Assembly (NCBI GenBank): GCA_030427735.1
Contig: JAUIBP010000010.1
Location: 62,001 to 126,000, forward strand
DNA from: Bacteroidia bacterium
Lineage (GTDB): Bacteria > Bacteroidota > Bacteroidia > Flavobacteriales > Flavobacteriaceae
DNA: 64,000 bases
Direction: 5' to 3'
A model generated the notes under the pieces. The model worked only from the letters and a program-made list of their open reading frames with translations, was not told the DNA's origin and searched no databases. Below are positions 1 through 7,357 of this stretch, piece after piece (the stretch's first letter is position 1; each line of letters opens with the position of its first letter). The position numbers were made by a program, and so were the translations under genes.

Positions 1-48
1 TTCCATCTCGTAAGCAATAGGCTGCTTTATTTGCTCTACTATTTTCAA
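1..48 (-). CDS. Polyprenyl synthetase, N-terminal tip (partial at window edge)
   Basis: Only 16 codons lie inside the window. The minus-strand frame opens after a TAA and reads LKIVEQIKQPIAYEME, which resembles from memory the start of flavobacterial trans-polyprenyl diphosphate synthases (isoprenoid chain elongation for quinones). No ATG precedes it; the likely start is TTG at 46-48. Polyprenyl synthetase genes often neighbour rlmN in Flavobacteria, which fits this position. The gene is divergent from the secreted protein at 243. The identification rests on a short stretch and is tentative. Confidence 0.4.
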   Translation of the reverse strand, partial: MKIVEQIKQPIAYEME

Positions 49-214
49 AAAAGAATCTTAGGGATTAATTAGCTATACAAACCTAATAAAAAAGTAAGTG
101 AAATACTATTTTAAATTTTTGAAAACCGAGTAGCTGTAGTTGTATCAACAACAGTTGTTATCAACTCTTCAGGAATTATACAACAATTGGTTATGATAAA
201 CATCTGTTACCACT

Positions 215-222
215 TATATTTG
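215..222 (+). promoter_or_regulatory. Candidate Bacteroidetes -7 element (TATATTTG)
   Basis: TATATTTG matches the Bacteroidetes sigma-A -7 consensus TAnnTTTG exactly and lies 20 nt before the ATG at 243. The -33 match is weak: a TTG occurs, but about 25 nt upstream. The remaining non-coding part of 49-242 is AT-rich. It holds an imperfect palindrome around 138-166 (AGTTG and CAACT arms around AACAACAGTTGTT) whose role I cannot assign. Confidence 0.45.
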
Positions 223-242
223 CCGAAATTAAATAGAGAATT

Positions 243-1076
243 ATGAGAAATTTTACATTTTTATTCATTTTCGCCTGTTCGTTTTTGCAGGCGCAAAGTG
301 TGATTTTTGAGGAAGATTTTGAATCGACCACGTCGTATTCACCTCCTGTTGGCTGGCAAAAAATCGATTTAAACAACGACAACACCTCTTGGTTTGTTTT
401 AACAGAGAACTATTTTTCTCCAGCCATGACACATTTAAACGGAAGATATGAAACTTCATTTTCTTGGGCAGCAAATACTGGTGGTATTACTCCAGATAAT
501 CTTTTAGTTACTTCTAAAATTACAATCCCTGAAAACGCTAAGGATGTAACTTTAAATTTTAATGCAGGAACAGGTTATGACTCTGCTAGAGTTAAAGAGC
601 ATTATGCCGTATACGCTTCAACTTCAAGCGATGCAGAATCTATTATTGCTACAACACCTATTCTTGAGGAGACATTACAAGTTATGGGTAACCATGCACG
701 TTCTGTAGACCTTTCGGATTATGCAGGTAAAGACATTTATGTTGCATTTAGACATTACAATTGTAACGATCAATGGATTTTAGCTATAGACGACATTGTT
801 GTGCAATCATCGAACGCCTTATCTGTACAAGACGTAAACCTTGAAAACATTACACACTATTACGATATAACTTCTGAAAGCTTAGTTTTAGCTTCTACAG
901 AAGTGTCGTTTTCATCGGTAAGCATTTTTAATATTCTAGGGCAGGAAGTGTTACAGACGCAACTTTCTAAAAGTGAAGAACACATTCGTTTAAATACGCT
1001 AAACAAAGGTGTTTATTTAGCAAAAATAATGACTACTAGCGGACAAACAAAAACTATTAAGTTCGTAAAACATTAA
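243..1076 (+). CDS. Secreted choice-of-anchor-J type protein with T9SS sorting tail
   Basis: A 277-residue protein with an N-terminal signal peptide (about residues 1-18, ending near QAQS). The body (about 20-190) has the jelly-roll pattern of cleaved-adhesin/choice-of-anchor J domains: FEEDFES near the start, then PDNLLVTSKI, and the closing W-I-L-A-I-DDI-V. The last 80 or so residues form a type A Por-secretion tail (SVSIFNILGQEV, LNTLNKGVYLAKI, KTIKFVKH). It is therefore expected to cross the inner membrane by Sec and the outer membrane by the type IX system, then be anchored or released at the surface. Binding partner and function are unknown. It stands alone between a polyprenyl synthetase start and rlmN, and is followed by a repeat element, so it may have been inserted into an older gene cluster. 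Confidence 0.85.
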   Translation: MRNFTFLFIFACSFLQAQSVIFEEDFESTTSYSPPVGWQKIDLNNDNTSWFVLTENYFSPAMTHLNGRYETSFSWAANTGGITPDNLLVTSKITIPENAKDVTLNFNAGTGYDSARVKEHYAVYASTSSDAESIIATTPILEETLQVMGNHARSVDLSDYAGKDIYVAFRHYNCNDQWILAIDDIVVQSSNALSVQDVNLENITHYYDITSESLVLASTEVSFSSVSIFNILGQEVLQTQLSKSEEHIRLNTLNKGVYLAKIMTTSGQTKTIKFVKH

Positions 1077-1100
1077 TTAGGTAGACCTTTACCAAACAAA

Positions 1101-1258
1101 GAAGGCTGTTTAAAAAAGTTGATTTTTTTCGTCAATCTGAATTTATTTAACTTCGTTGAATCTTCGATTTCAGATTCTCATAATTATTGAATTTCAATAT
1201 GATGAGATTCTGTGTCAAGCACAGAATGACGCCCTTTTTAACTTTTTAAACAGCCTTC
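1101..1258. repeat. Intergenic repeat-like element with 19-20 bp inverted ends
   Basis: GAAGGCTGTTTAAAAAAGTT at 1101-1120 is mirrored by AACTTTTTAAACAGCCTTC at 1240-1258, with a one-base length difference in the A/T run. Inside are further imperfect mirror pairs (CGTCAATCTGA near 1130 against CAGAATGACG near 1222) and a short palindrome around TGTGTCAAGCACA. The element sits between the convergent ends of the secreted-protein gene and rlmN, so the arms may also act as a two-way terminator. I recall similar CAGAATGACG-type sequences as dispersed repeats in flavobacterial genomes. No target-site duplication is visible at the ends. Confidence 0.6.
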
Positions 1259-1262
1259 TTTT

Positions 1263-2303
1263 TTAACTCTTATTAGCCAACTGCCCGCAAGCCGCATCAA
1301 TATCTTTACCTCGCGATCGGCGTATAGTAACAGTTATATTATTAGCTTCCAAAACCTTGACATACATATCGATTGCCTCGGAATTGGCTTGTTGAAATTC
1401 TCCATCGTCTATCGGATTATATTCGATAAGATTAACTTTACTAGGAGCAAATTTACAGAACTGCACTAAAGCATCAACGTCTTTTCGCTTATCGTTTATG
1501 CCTTTCCAAACCACATACTCGTAGGTAATCCTACTTTTCGTTTTACTGTACCAATATTCTAAAGCACTTCGCAAATCGGCTAACGGAAATGTAGCATTAA
1601 ACGGCATGATGGACGTTCTAACCTCATCGATTGCCGAATGCAACGAAACGGCGAGTTTAAACTTTACTTCATCATCGGCCATCTTCCGAATCATTTTTGG
1701 CACCCCGGAAGTTGAAACCGTAATACGTCTGGGAGACATTCCCAAACCTTCATCATCGGTAATTTTATCGATAGCTTTAAGTACATTATTATAATTCATA
1801 AGTGGTTCGCCCATGCCCATAAATACAATATTACTTAGCGGACGGTCGTGATATAATCTACTTTCGTTATCGATAGCAACTACCTGATCGTAAATCTCGT
1901 CTGGATTTAAATTTCGCATGCGCTTTAATCGTGCTGTAGCACAAAAACGACAATCTAAACTACAGCCTACTTGGCTAGATACACAAGCGGTTGTTCTGGA
2001 TTTTGTTGGAATTAAAACCGACTCCACTACCAAACCGTCATGCAATTGCACAGCGTTTTTTACCGTACCATCGCTACTGCGCTGCATGGTATCGACTTTT
2101 ATATGATTAATGACAAAATGATTTTCTAACATTTCGCGTGTTGCCTTAGAGACATTCGTCATATCTTCAAAACTGTGCGCACCTTTTCCCCATAACCATT
2201 CGTACACCTGATTACCGCGAAATGCCTTATCGCCTTGAGCCACGAAAAACTCACGAAGTTGCTCTTTGGTTAATGCCCGAATATCCTTTTTCTTATCTGC
2301 CAT
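1263..2303 (-). CDS. rlmN: 23S rRNA (adenine2503-C2)-methyltransferase / tRNA m2A37 methyltransferase
   Basis: Radical-SAM methylase of 346 residues, the usual family length. It methylates C2 of A2503 in 23S rRNA and A37 of some tRNAs. The sequence shows the CxxxCxxC iron-sulfur ligands at C114, C118 and C121 (GCSLDCRFC), with C107 seven residues upstream and C339 near the C-terminus. These match in spacing the two catalytic cysteines of the E. coli enzyme (C118 and C355). The ATG at 2301-2303 follows a perfect TACTTTTG box so closely that the transcript may be nearly leaderless. It lies downstream of queA, separated from it by a terminator. Confidence 0.97.
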   Translation of the reverse strand: MADKKKDIRALTKEQLREFFVAQGDKAFRGNQVYEWLWGKGAHSFEDMTNVSKATREMLENHFVINHIKVDTMQRSSDGTVKNAVQLHDGLVVESVLIPTKSRTTACVSSQVGCSLDCRFCATARLKRMRNLNPDEIYDQVVAIDNESRLYHDRPLSNIVFMGMGEPLMNYNNVLKAIDKITDDEGLGMSPRRITVSTSGVPKMIRKMADDEVKFKLAVSLHSAIDEVRTSIMPFNATFPLADLRSALEYWYSKTKSRITYEYVVWKGINDKRKDVDALVQFCKFAPSKVNLIEYNPIDDGEFQQANSEAIDMYVKVLEANNITVTIRRSRGKDIDAACGQLANKS

Positions 2304-2310
2304 AACACTG

Positions 2311-2318
2311 CAAAAGTA
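2311..2318 (-). promoter_or_regulatory. Candidate -7 promoter element of rlmN
   Basis: Minus strand reads TACTTTTG, a perfect TAnnTTTG box, ending 7 nt before the rlmN ATG. No good TTG is seen at the -33 position. If it is used, the mRNA would start at or within a few bases of the start codon. Confidence 0.4.
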
Positions 2319-2374
2319 ATGAAATTGAATTTAGGTTTGTGTTTATTATATAACCTTAAACCTATTAGAAATTA

Positions 2375-2403
2375 TAAAAAAAGCCTTGACTTAACAAGGC
2401 TTT
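2375..2403 (-). terminator. Rho-independent terminator after queA
   Basis: AAAGCCTTG (2380-2388) pairs with CAAGGCTTT (2395-2403) around a 6-nt loop. On the minus strand the stem is followed by a run of T (2375-2380). It lies 24 nt after the queA stop codon, so it ends the queA transcript and separates it from rlmN. Confidence 0.85.
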
Positions 2404-2426
2404 GAAATATTTTAAACGCTAGAAGA

Positions 2427-3476
2427 TTAAAGAATTAACATCGCGTCTCCGTAGCTATAAAACTTGTAATTTTCTTTAACAGCTTCTTCGTAAGCACGCT
2501 TAATAAAATCGTGACCTGCAAAGGCTGAAACCATCATTAATAAAGTCGATTTTGGAGTATGGAAATTAGTAATCATACAGTTTGCAATACTAAAGTCGTA
2601 AGGCGGGAAAATAAATTTATTGGTCCAGCCATTAAACTCGTTTAAAGTACCTTGAGACGATACCGAACTTTCAATTGCACGCATACACGTAGTACCAACT
2701 GCACATACACGACGCTTATTTTTAATTCCGGTATTAATAGTATTTACTGCTTTTTCGTCTATAATTACCTCTTCGCTATCCATTTTATGCTTAGAAAGGT
2801 CTTCAACCTCAACTGGGTTAAAGGTTCCTAAGCCCACGTGAAGCGTTACATCTGCAAAATTGATTCCTTTAATTTCCAAACGCTTTAATAAGTGCTTAGA
2901 AAAGTGTAACCCCGCAGTTGGAGCAGCAACAGCACCTTCGTTCTTCGCAAAAATGGTTTGGTAACGCTCTTCGTCTTCTGGCTCTACAGCTCTTTTAATG
3001 TATTTAGGAAGCGGTGTTTCGCCTAATATCTTTAATTTATTTCTGAATTCCTTATAAGAACCATCGTATAAGAAACGTAAGGTACGCCCTCTGGAAGTTG
3101 TGTTATCTATAACTTCGGCTACCAAGGTATCGTCGTCTCCAAAATACAATTTGTTTCCAATTCTTATTTTACGAGCAGGATCTACCAAAACATCCCAAAG
3201 ACGTTGTTCTTCGTTTAATTCTCGTAATAAAAACACTTCAATACGTGCCCCTGTTTTTTCTTTATTACCAAATAAACGTGCTGGGAACACTTTGGTATTA
3301 TTAAGAATCATGACATCGTCTTCGTTAAAATAGTCGATAAGGTCTTTAAACTGTTTGTGTTCTATAGTTTGATTTTTTCTATCTAAAACCATTAAACGCG
3401 CCTCATCTCTGTTTTCTGACGGGTATTCTGCCAATAATTCTTCAGGTAGTTTAAAATTAAAGTGTGATAATTTCAT
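2427..3476 (-). CDS. queA: S-adenosylmethionine:tRNA ribosyltransferase-isomerase
   Basis: A 349-residue QueA. It transfers the ribosyl part of SAM to 7-aminomethyl-7-deazaguanine in tRNA, forming epoxyqueuosine. Characteristic blocks are visible: the N-terminal [19 protein letters not shown], the metal- and substrate-facing [23 protein letters not shown], and the C-terminal [19 protein letters not shown]. Length and ends agree with the family. It has its own candidate promoter upstream and a hairpin terminator downstream, so it looks like a single-gene unit. Confidence 0.97.
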   Translation of the reverse strand: MKLSHFNFKLPEELLAEYPSENRDEARLMVLDRKNQTIEHKQFKDLIDYFNEDDVMILNNTKVFPARLFGNKEKTGARIEVFLLRELNEEQRLWDVLVDPARKIRIGNKLYFGDDDTLVAEVIDNTTSRGRTLRFLYDGSYKEFRNKLKILGETPLPKYIKRAVEPEDEERYQTIFAKNEGAVAAPTAGLHFSKHLLKRLEIKGINFADVTLHVGLGTFNPVEVEDLSKHKMDSEEVIIDEKAVNTINTGIKNKRRVCAVGTTCMRAIESSVSSQGTLNEFNGWTNKFIFPPYDFSIANCMITNFHTPKSTLLMMVSAFAGHDFIKRAYEEAVKENYKFYSYGDAMLIL

Positions 3477-3541
3477 GTTATGATATTTTAATTTTTAAAA
3501 TATTGCACGTTAAAACAAGCAATATATTTTTAAGCAAGGTG

Positions 3542-3573
3542 CAAATATACAACCTCGCAATAGCGGTTGTCAA
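3542..3573 (-). promoter_or_regulatory. Candidate promoter of queA (TTG-N21-TATATTTG)
   Basis: The minus strand has TTG (3571-3573), 21 nt, then TATATTTG (3542-3549), a good fit to the Bacteroidetes promoter. The predicted 5' leader is about 60 nt and contains a weak hairpin (TATTGC at 3501-3506 with GCAATA at 3519-3524). I see no convincing preQ1 riboswitch there. Confidence 0.5.
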
Positions 3574-3623
3574 GTAAATGAATGATTATTATTAAATTAA
3601 TTTAGAAATTCTACTTTTAATTT

Positions 3624-4859
3624 TTAATACGATTCCATTTCAAAACCTATTTTTTCGAGATCGTTCCAAAACTCAGGATACGATTTAGACACGACTTCGG
3701 CATCATTAACATACATTGGCACACGCAAGGCTAAAGGTGCAAAAGCCATTGCCATGCGGTGGTCGTTATAAGTATCTATGGCAATATTTTCAAAAATATC
3801 TGTAGCAGGTTCTAATCGTAATGTTTTATCGGTAACATGTACTTTACCTCCTAACTTTTCTATTTCGGTTTTAAGCGCCTCTAAACGATCGGTTTCCTTA
3901 ATTTTTAAGGTATGTAAACCCGATAAGTTGCAGGCAATTTTTAAACCAAAACAAGTTACGGCAATAGTTTGTGCAATATCTGGTGCATTAACCAAATCTA
4001 AAGTGATATTAGTCTCTTTAGAAATTTCTTTCACTTTTTTTAGTGTAATGGCATTATTGCTAAAGGTTGTTTCTACTCCAAAAGCCTTATAAATTTCTGC
4101 TAAAACAGAATCGCCTTGCAACGAATTTGCCTTATATGCCGATAAAGTGATAGATGTACCAACCGCACTTAAAGCCACAATACTAAAGTAATACGACGCC
4201 GACGACCAATCGCTTTCTACAGTTAAGGCATTCGCCAAAACGGATGTGGTTTTAGGCGATATGGTTATGGTTTGCCCTTCAAAATGAGCATCTATTCCTA
4301 ACTGGTGTAATAAATTGAGTGTCATTTTAATATACGGAACCGAAGTAATTTCGCCTACCAAAGTCAATTTTAAACCATTTTTTAAGGTAGAACCTATTAA
4401 CATTAAAGCCGAAATGTACTGACTACTAACATTGGCTTGAAGACTAACAGCCGACTCGGTAATGGCTTTCCCCGAAATTTTTATTGGTGGGTAACCTTCA
4501 TTCTCCACGTAAGTTATTTCTGCCCCTAAACTACGCAAGGCATCTACTAGAATTTTTATAGGACGCTCTTTCATACGTTTTGAACCGGTTAGTGTTACCG
4601 ATTTACCTGACTTACTAGAAAAATAAGCCGTTAAAAAACGCATGGTTGTGCCAGCATGATGGATATCTACAAGCGCTTCCTCCGATTTTAAGGCCTGTTG
4701 CATTACCTGAGTGTCATCTGAATTTGAAAGATTCTCCAAAGTAATTTCTGGAAATAAAGCCTGTAAAATTAATAATCTATTCGATTCACTTTTAGAGCCT
4801 GTTATGGTTATTTGTAGCGGCTGTGGTAAAACTTTAGAGTGTTTTAAACTGATGTTCAT
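3624..4859 (-). CDS. aroA: 3-phosphoshikimate 1-carboxyvinyltransferase (EPSP synthase)
   Basis: A 411-residue EPSP synthase, slightly shorter than the E. coli type, joining shikimate-3-phosphate with phosphoenolpyruvate in the chorismate pathway. Visible motifs: GSKSESNRLLI near residue 22 (phosphate-binding Lys and Ser), HAGTTMRFL (the family usually has NAGTAMR), LKIKETDRLEALKTEI with the active-site region E and DR, and YNDHRMAMAFA near the C-terminus. The stop codon of the MazG-like gene lies 6 nt upstream of the start, so the two are co-transcribed. It is not part of the aromatic operon at 11.4-15.4 kb. Confidence 0.95.
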   Translation of the reverse strand: MNISLKHSKVLPQPLQITITGSKSESNRLLILQALFPEITLENLSNSDDTQVMQQALKSEEALVDIHHAGTTMRFLTAYFSSKSGKSVTLTGSKRMKERPIKILVDALRSLGAEITYVENEGYPPIKISGKAITESAVSLQANVSSQYISALMLIGSTLKNGLKLTLVGEITSVPYIKMTLNLLHQLGIDAHFEGQTITISPKTTSVLANALTVESDWSSASYYFSIVALSAVGTSITLSAYKANSLQGDSVLAEIYKAFGVETTFSNNAITLKKVKEISKETNITLDLVNAPDIAQTIAVTCFGLKIACNLSGLHTLKIKETDRLEALKTEIEKLGGKVHVTDKTLRLEPATDIFENIAIDTYNDHRMAMAFAPLALRVPMYVNDAEVVSKSYPEFWNDLEKIGFEMESY

Positions 4860-4865
4860 GCTAGA

Positions 4866-5192
4866 TTATTTTAATTTTTCGTTATTATGATGCCTGTCGT
4901 GATCGCGCTTGGTTTTCTTATCCATTTTCTTATCGAAAGCGTCTTGTAGGTTAATTCCTGTTTGATTAGCCAAACACAATACCACAAATACAACATCGGC
5001 TAATTCTTCGCCTAAATCTTTGTTTTTATCGCTTTCTTTTTCACTTTGTTCGCCATAACGTCTTGCAATTATGCGGGCTACTTCGCCGACTTCTTCTGTA
5101 AGTTGAGCCATATTGGTAAGCTCGTTAAAATAGCGTACACCGTGTTCTTTAATCCAAGTATCTACGGCTAGTTGAGCAGCTTCAAGTTTCAT
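4866..5192 (-). CDS. MazG-like nucleotide pyrophosphohydrolase
   Basis: About 108 residues, all-alpha NTP pyrophosphatase family. The catalytic pattern is present: EEVGE and, about 25 residues later, EELADVVF, the ExxE/ExxD metal-binding helices of MazG-type enzymes. It probably hydrolyses non-canonical or oxidised (d)NTPs. I chose the ATG at 5192 (MKLEAAQLAV) over an in-frame ATG 9 codons upstream, because the protein then matches the usual flavobacterial start. The C-terminus is basic (KTKRDHDRHHNN). It is transcribed with aroA. Confidence 0.85.
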   Translation of the reverse strand: MKLEAAQLAVDTWIKEHGVRYFNELTNMAQLTEEVGEVARIIARRYGEQSEKESDKNKDLGEELADVVFVVLCLANQTGINLQDAFDKKMDKKTKRDHDRHHNNEKLK

Positions 5193-5316
5193 TTGTAATT
5201 GTATTAAAAAAAGCGCCAAACTCTTATAGCTTTTAAAGCGTGAAGACTTGACGACTTGTTTACTTTAGTATGTAAAATTACTATTTTATTTATAGCTAAC
5301 CTTTAAAAAAACCGAC

Positions 5317-6567
5317 TTATTCTGTTCCTGCCAAGCCATCTTTAACCAAGATTAACTTTTCGGTTTCTTTGTTAACCATCATTCCCACAAAATCCTTAAA
5401 CTGCTTATAATCGTTGGCTAAGACAAAAGTGTTATTTATATCGAAATTGACTTTTAAAACTACACGACTACCATCTTGTACAGCCATATAAGTAAATTCG
5501 GCTTCTTCTCCATTAAATTTCACTTTAGAACTTTCTGGTAAGGCCTCGACTTTATAGCCTTCGGGTAAAATTAAAGAAATATTATAGCTATAATTGCTTG
5601 GGTACGTAAACTCCAGTGGGTAAACACGCTCTTCTTCTTTAAATTCATTTTCGGCAGATGCAAAAAACAACATTGGAGAGATGTATATTTTTTCGCCAAT
5701 AATTTCGCCTGCGTTTTGTAATTTAAAACTATAAGAATATTGAAGACTTGGTGCGCTTAAAATATCTTCGTTTTTAACCTTATAATTTTCGATTTCTATT
5801 TCGCCTTTTCCTTCTTCTAAATCCTGCAAACGTTCGTCGGTACCCATAGCACTATATTCTGTTCTGAAACGCATTGCTGAAGTGTTTTTTAATTGCGCCC
5901 GCACTCGACCTTCGGCACTAAAATCGTCATTAAATTTTACTTGAAGGGCATAACTTTCCTCTACGCCTAAAGGATGCATTAAATCTATCCAAGCAGAGCT
6001 ACCATGCTCTCTTACAATGCGACCTTGCCAATTAATGGCGCGTTTAGGCAAAATATTAGGCATGGCATAACGATCGGTAGCATCTAATAACACCAATTGG
6101 TTAGGCAACTCTACTGCTGCTATTACATAATTAAACCCGTTACGTGTAGGAAATAAAGGAATTCCATGACTTTTAGTACTAATTAGTACCGGATTGGCAT
6201 TTAAGCCTGCGTAACGCAGCATGGCTGTTAACATTAAATTGATATCGCCTACATTCCCAGAGCCTTCTTTATACGCTTTACGCACTCCCTTTTCTGCATA
6301 ATCGCCATAGTAATCGTTCCAAGCCACTTTCGATTTTACAAAATCGTAAATAAGCGCTATACGTTTTGTTTTATCTGGTGTATTGGCAATTAATGCATTG
6401 ATATCGTTTTCAAAATACCCTGTTTTAGATAATTGTCCGCCAAAACTTTCATGATCGTAAATGGTTTTTGTAACACTTTCCCAATCGGTTGAGTAATTCT
6501 TAATTTGGTTGTCAGGGCCTTTATACATGGCATACTCCCAATTAATTACACAGCGGTAAACATCCAT
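5317..6567 (-). CDS. DUF3857/transglutaminase-like protein, C-terminal part (frameshifted gene)
   Basis: C-terminal 416 or more residues of a gene whose N-terminal part is at 6707-7357. The frame is open upstream of this ATG to about 6774 and encodes sensible sequence (FSSSKWDFSETVYEADLENI), so the ATG at 6567 is only the first available Met, not the original start. The transglutaminase-like core (about VKSKVAWNDYYGDYAEKGVRKAY, GNVGDINLMLTAMLRYAGL) has NVGD where a catalytic Cys is usual, which suggests a non-catalytic domain. The paralogue immediately upstream keeps GDCKGLSNY. Function is unknown; family members are exported proteins of Bacteroidetes. Confidence 0.7.
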   Translation of the reverse strand: MDVYRCVINWEYAMYKGPDNQIKNYSTDWESVTKTIYDHESFGGQLSKTGYFENDINALIANTPDKTKRIALIYDFVKSKVAWNDYYGDYAEKGVRKAYKEGSGNVGDINLMLTAMLRYAGLNANPVLISTKSHGIPLFPTRNGFNYVIAAVELPNQLVLLDATDRYAMPNILPKRAINWQGRIVREHGSSAWIDLMHPLGVEESYALQVKFNDDFSAEGRVRAQLKNTSAMRFRTEYSAMGTDERLQDLEEGKGEIEIENYKVKNEDILSAPSLQYSYSFKLQNAGEIIGEKIYISPMLFFASAENEFKEEERVYPLEFTYPSNYSYNISLILPEGYKVEALPESSKVKFNGEEAEFTYMAVQDGSRVVLKVNFDINNTFVLANDYKQFKDFVGMMVNKETEKLILVKDGLAGTE

Positions 6568-6703
6568 ATTATCTATAAATGGCTCTTGTTTTAAAGCAGG
6601 AATATTCTCTAAATCTGCTTCGTAAACAGTTTCTGAAAAATCCCATTTCGAGGAACTAAAACTCGTGCTAGTATTTGTGTAATTATCAGTAGTATTTTGT
6701 CGA

Positions 6704-6724
6704 TATTTACTCGATAAGTTCGGT
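6704..6724 (-). other. Frameshift site joining the two halves of a DUF3857 gene
   Basis: On the minus strand the upstream frame reads ...NRTELIE and then TAA (6707-6709). The +1 frame reads NLSSKYRQNTTDNY and runs on into the downstream ORF. The combined span 5317-7357 is 2041 nt, which leaves a remainder of 1 on division by 3, so removing one base restores a 679-codon gene, similar to the 636-residue paralogue. Either a real one-base change or a base-call error explains this. Confidence 0.8.
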
Positions 6725-7357
6725 ACGATTGGCTCTGCTTTGCTTGATTTCTGGATTATATCTCGATTTAGGATTTACATATCGGTTAAAGTGAAAATAT
6801 TCTGGAATACGCACCGAAAGATCCAGCTTTTTTACAGGAATATCGTATTGTAAAACAACATCGTCTATTGAAATATATGGTGATTGTTTTCGGTATTGAA
6901 ATTCAACTACACAACCATCTGTAATGTTAGGCATGGTAAATTTTACTTGGTTCCAATATTTATTTGTGCGCTCTTTAAACACACTATTTTTATCTAACTT
7001 ATCTTTTTCCACTTCACCATCTTTCAAGTAATAGGTGTAACCTTTTAAGTTATTCAATTCTTCGCCTTCTGTGTTTCCTGTATCGTAAAACGCAACACTT
7101 TCTGTGGCCCAATCTACACCCTCCTTATCATAAATTTTTATACGTTTTTGCACTTCTGTAACCACGACAAAACCTCTACCTGGTATAAATTGAAAAAATA
7201 CATTTTCGCTAGCATATAAAATGGTGGCGTGCGCTTCAGGATCTGAAGGATTTGTAGTTTCTTGAAGTTCTGCTTCAGAAACTTTTCCAAATTTATAGTC
7301 TTGCGCATAAATAGTGCTGGCAATTAAAAAAATAAGTAGGTTAGTGAGTTTAATCAT
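6707..7357 (-). CDS. DUF3857 domain protein, N-terminal part (frameshifted gene)
   Basis: A 216-residue fragment with a signal peptide (residues 1-18, ending IYAQ) and the first part of a DUF3857 domain (EVQKRIKIYDKEGVDWAT, GYTYYLKDGEVEKDKL, FTMPNITDGCVVEFQYR). It ends prematurely at the frameshift near 6707. The start ATG overlaps the stop of the upstream paralogue as ATGA (7354-7357), which implies translational coupling. Product and role are unknown; such tandem pairs look like a duplicated exported protein. Confidence 0.7.
   Translation of the reverse strand: MIKLTNLLIFLIASTIYAQDYKFGKVSEAELQETTNPSDPEAHATILYASENVFFQFIPGRGFVVVTEVQKRIKIYDKEGVDWATESVAFYDTGNTEGEELNNLKGYTYYLKDGEVEKDKLDKNSVFKERTNKYWNQVKFTMPNITDGCVVEFQYRKQSPYISIDDVVLQYDIPVKKLDLSVRIPEYFHFNRYVNPKSRYNPEIKQSRANRTELIE

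Noticed and set aside
1101-1258. Insertion sequence or complete MITE
   Set aside because: No transposase and no flanking target duplication; kept only as a repeat-like element.
3477-3541. preQ1 riboswitch before queA
   Set aside because: Only a weak AT-rich hairpin; the conserved loop and tail of preQ1 aptamers are not visible.
6704-6724. Programmed +1 frameshift in the DUF3857 gene
   Set aside because: No recognised slippery codon or stimulatory structure, and the intact paralogue needs no recoding; mutation or sequencing error is simpler.
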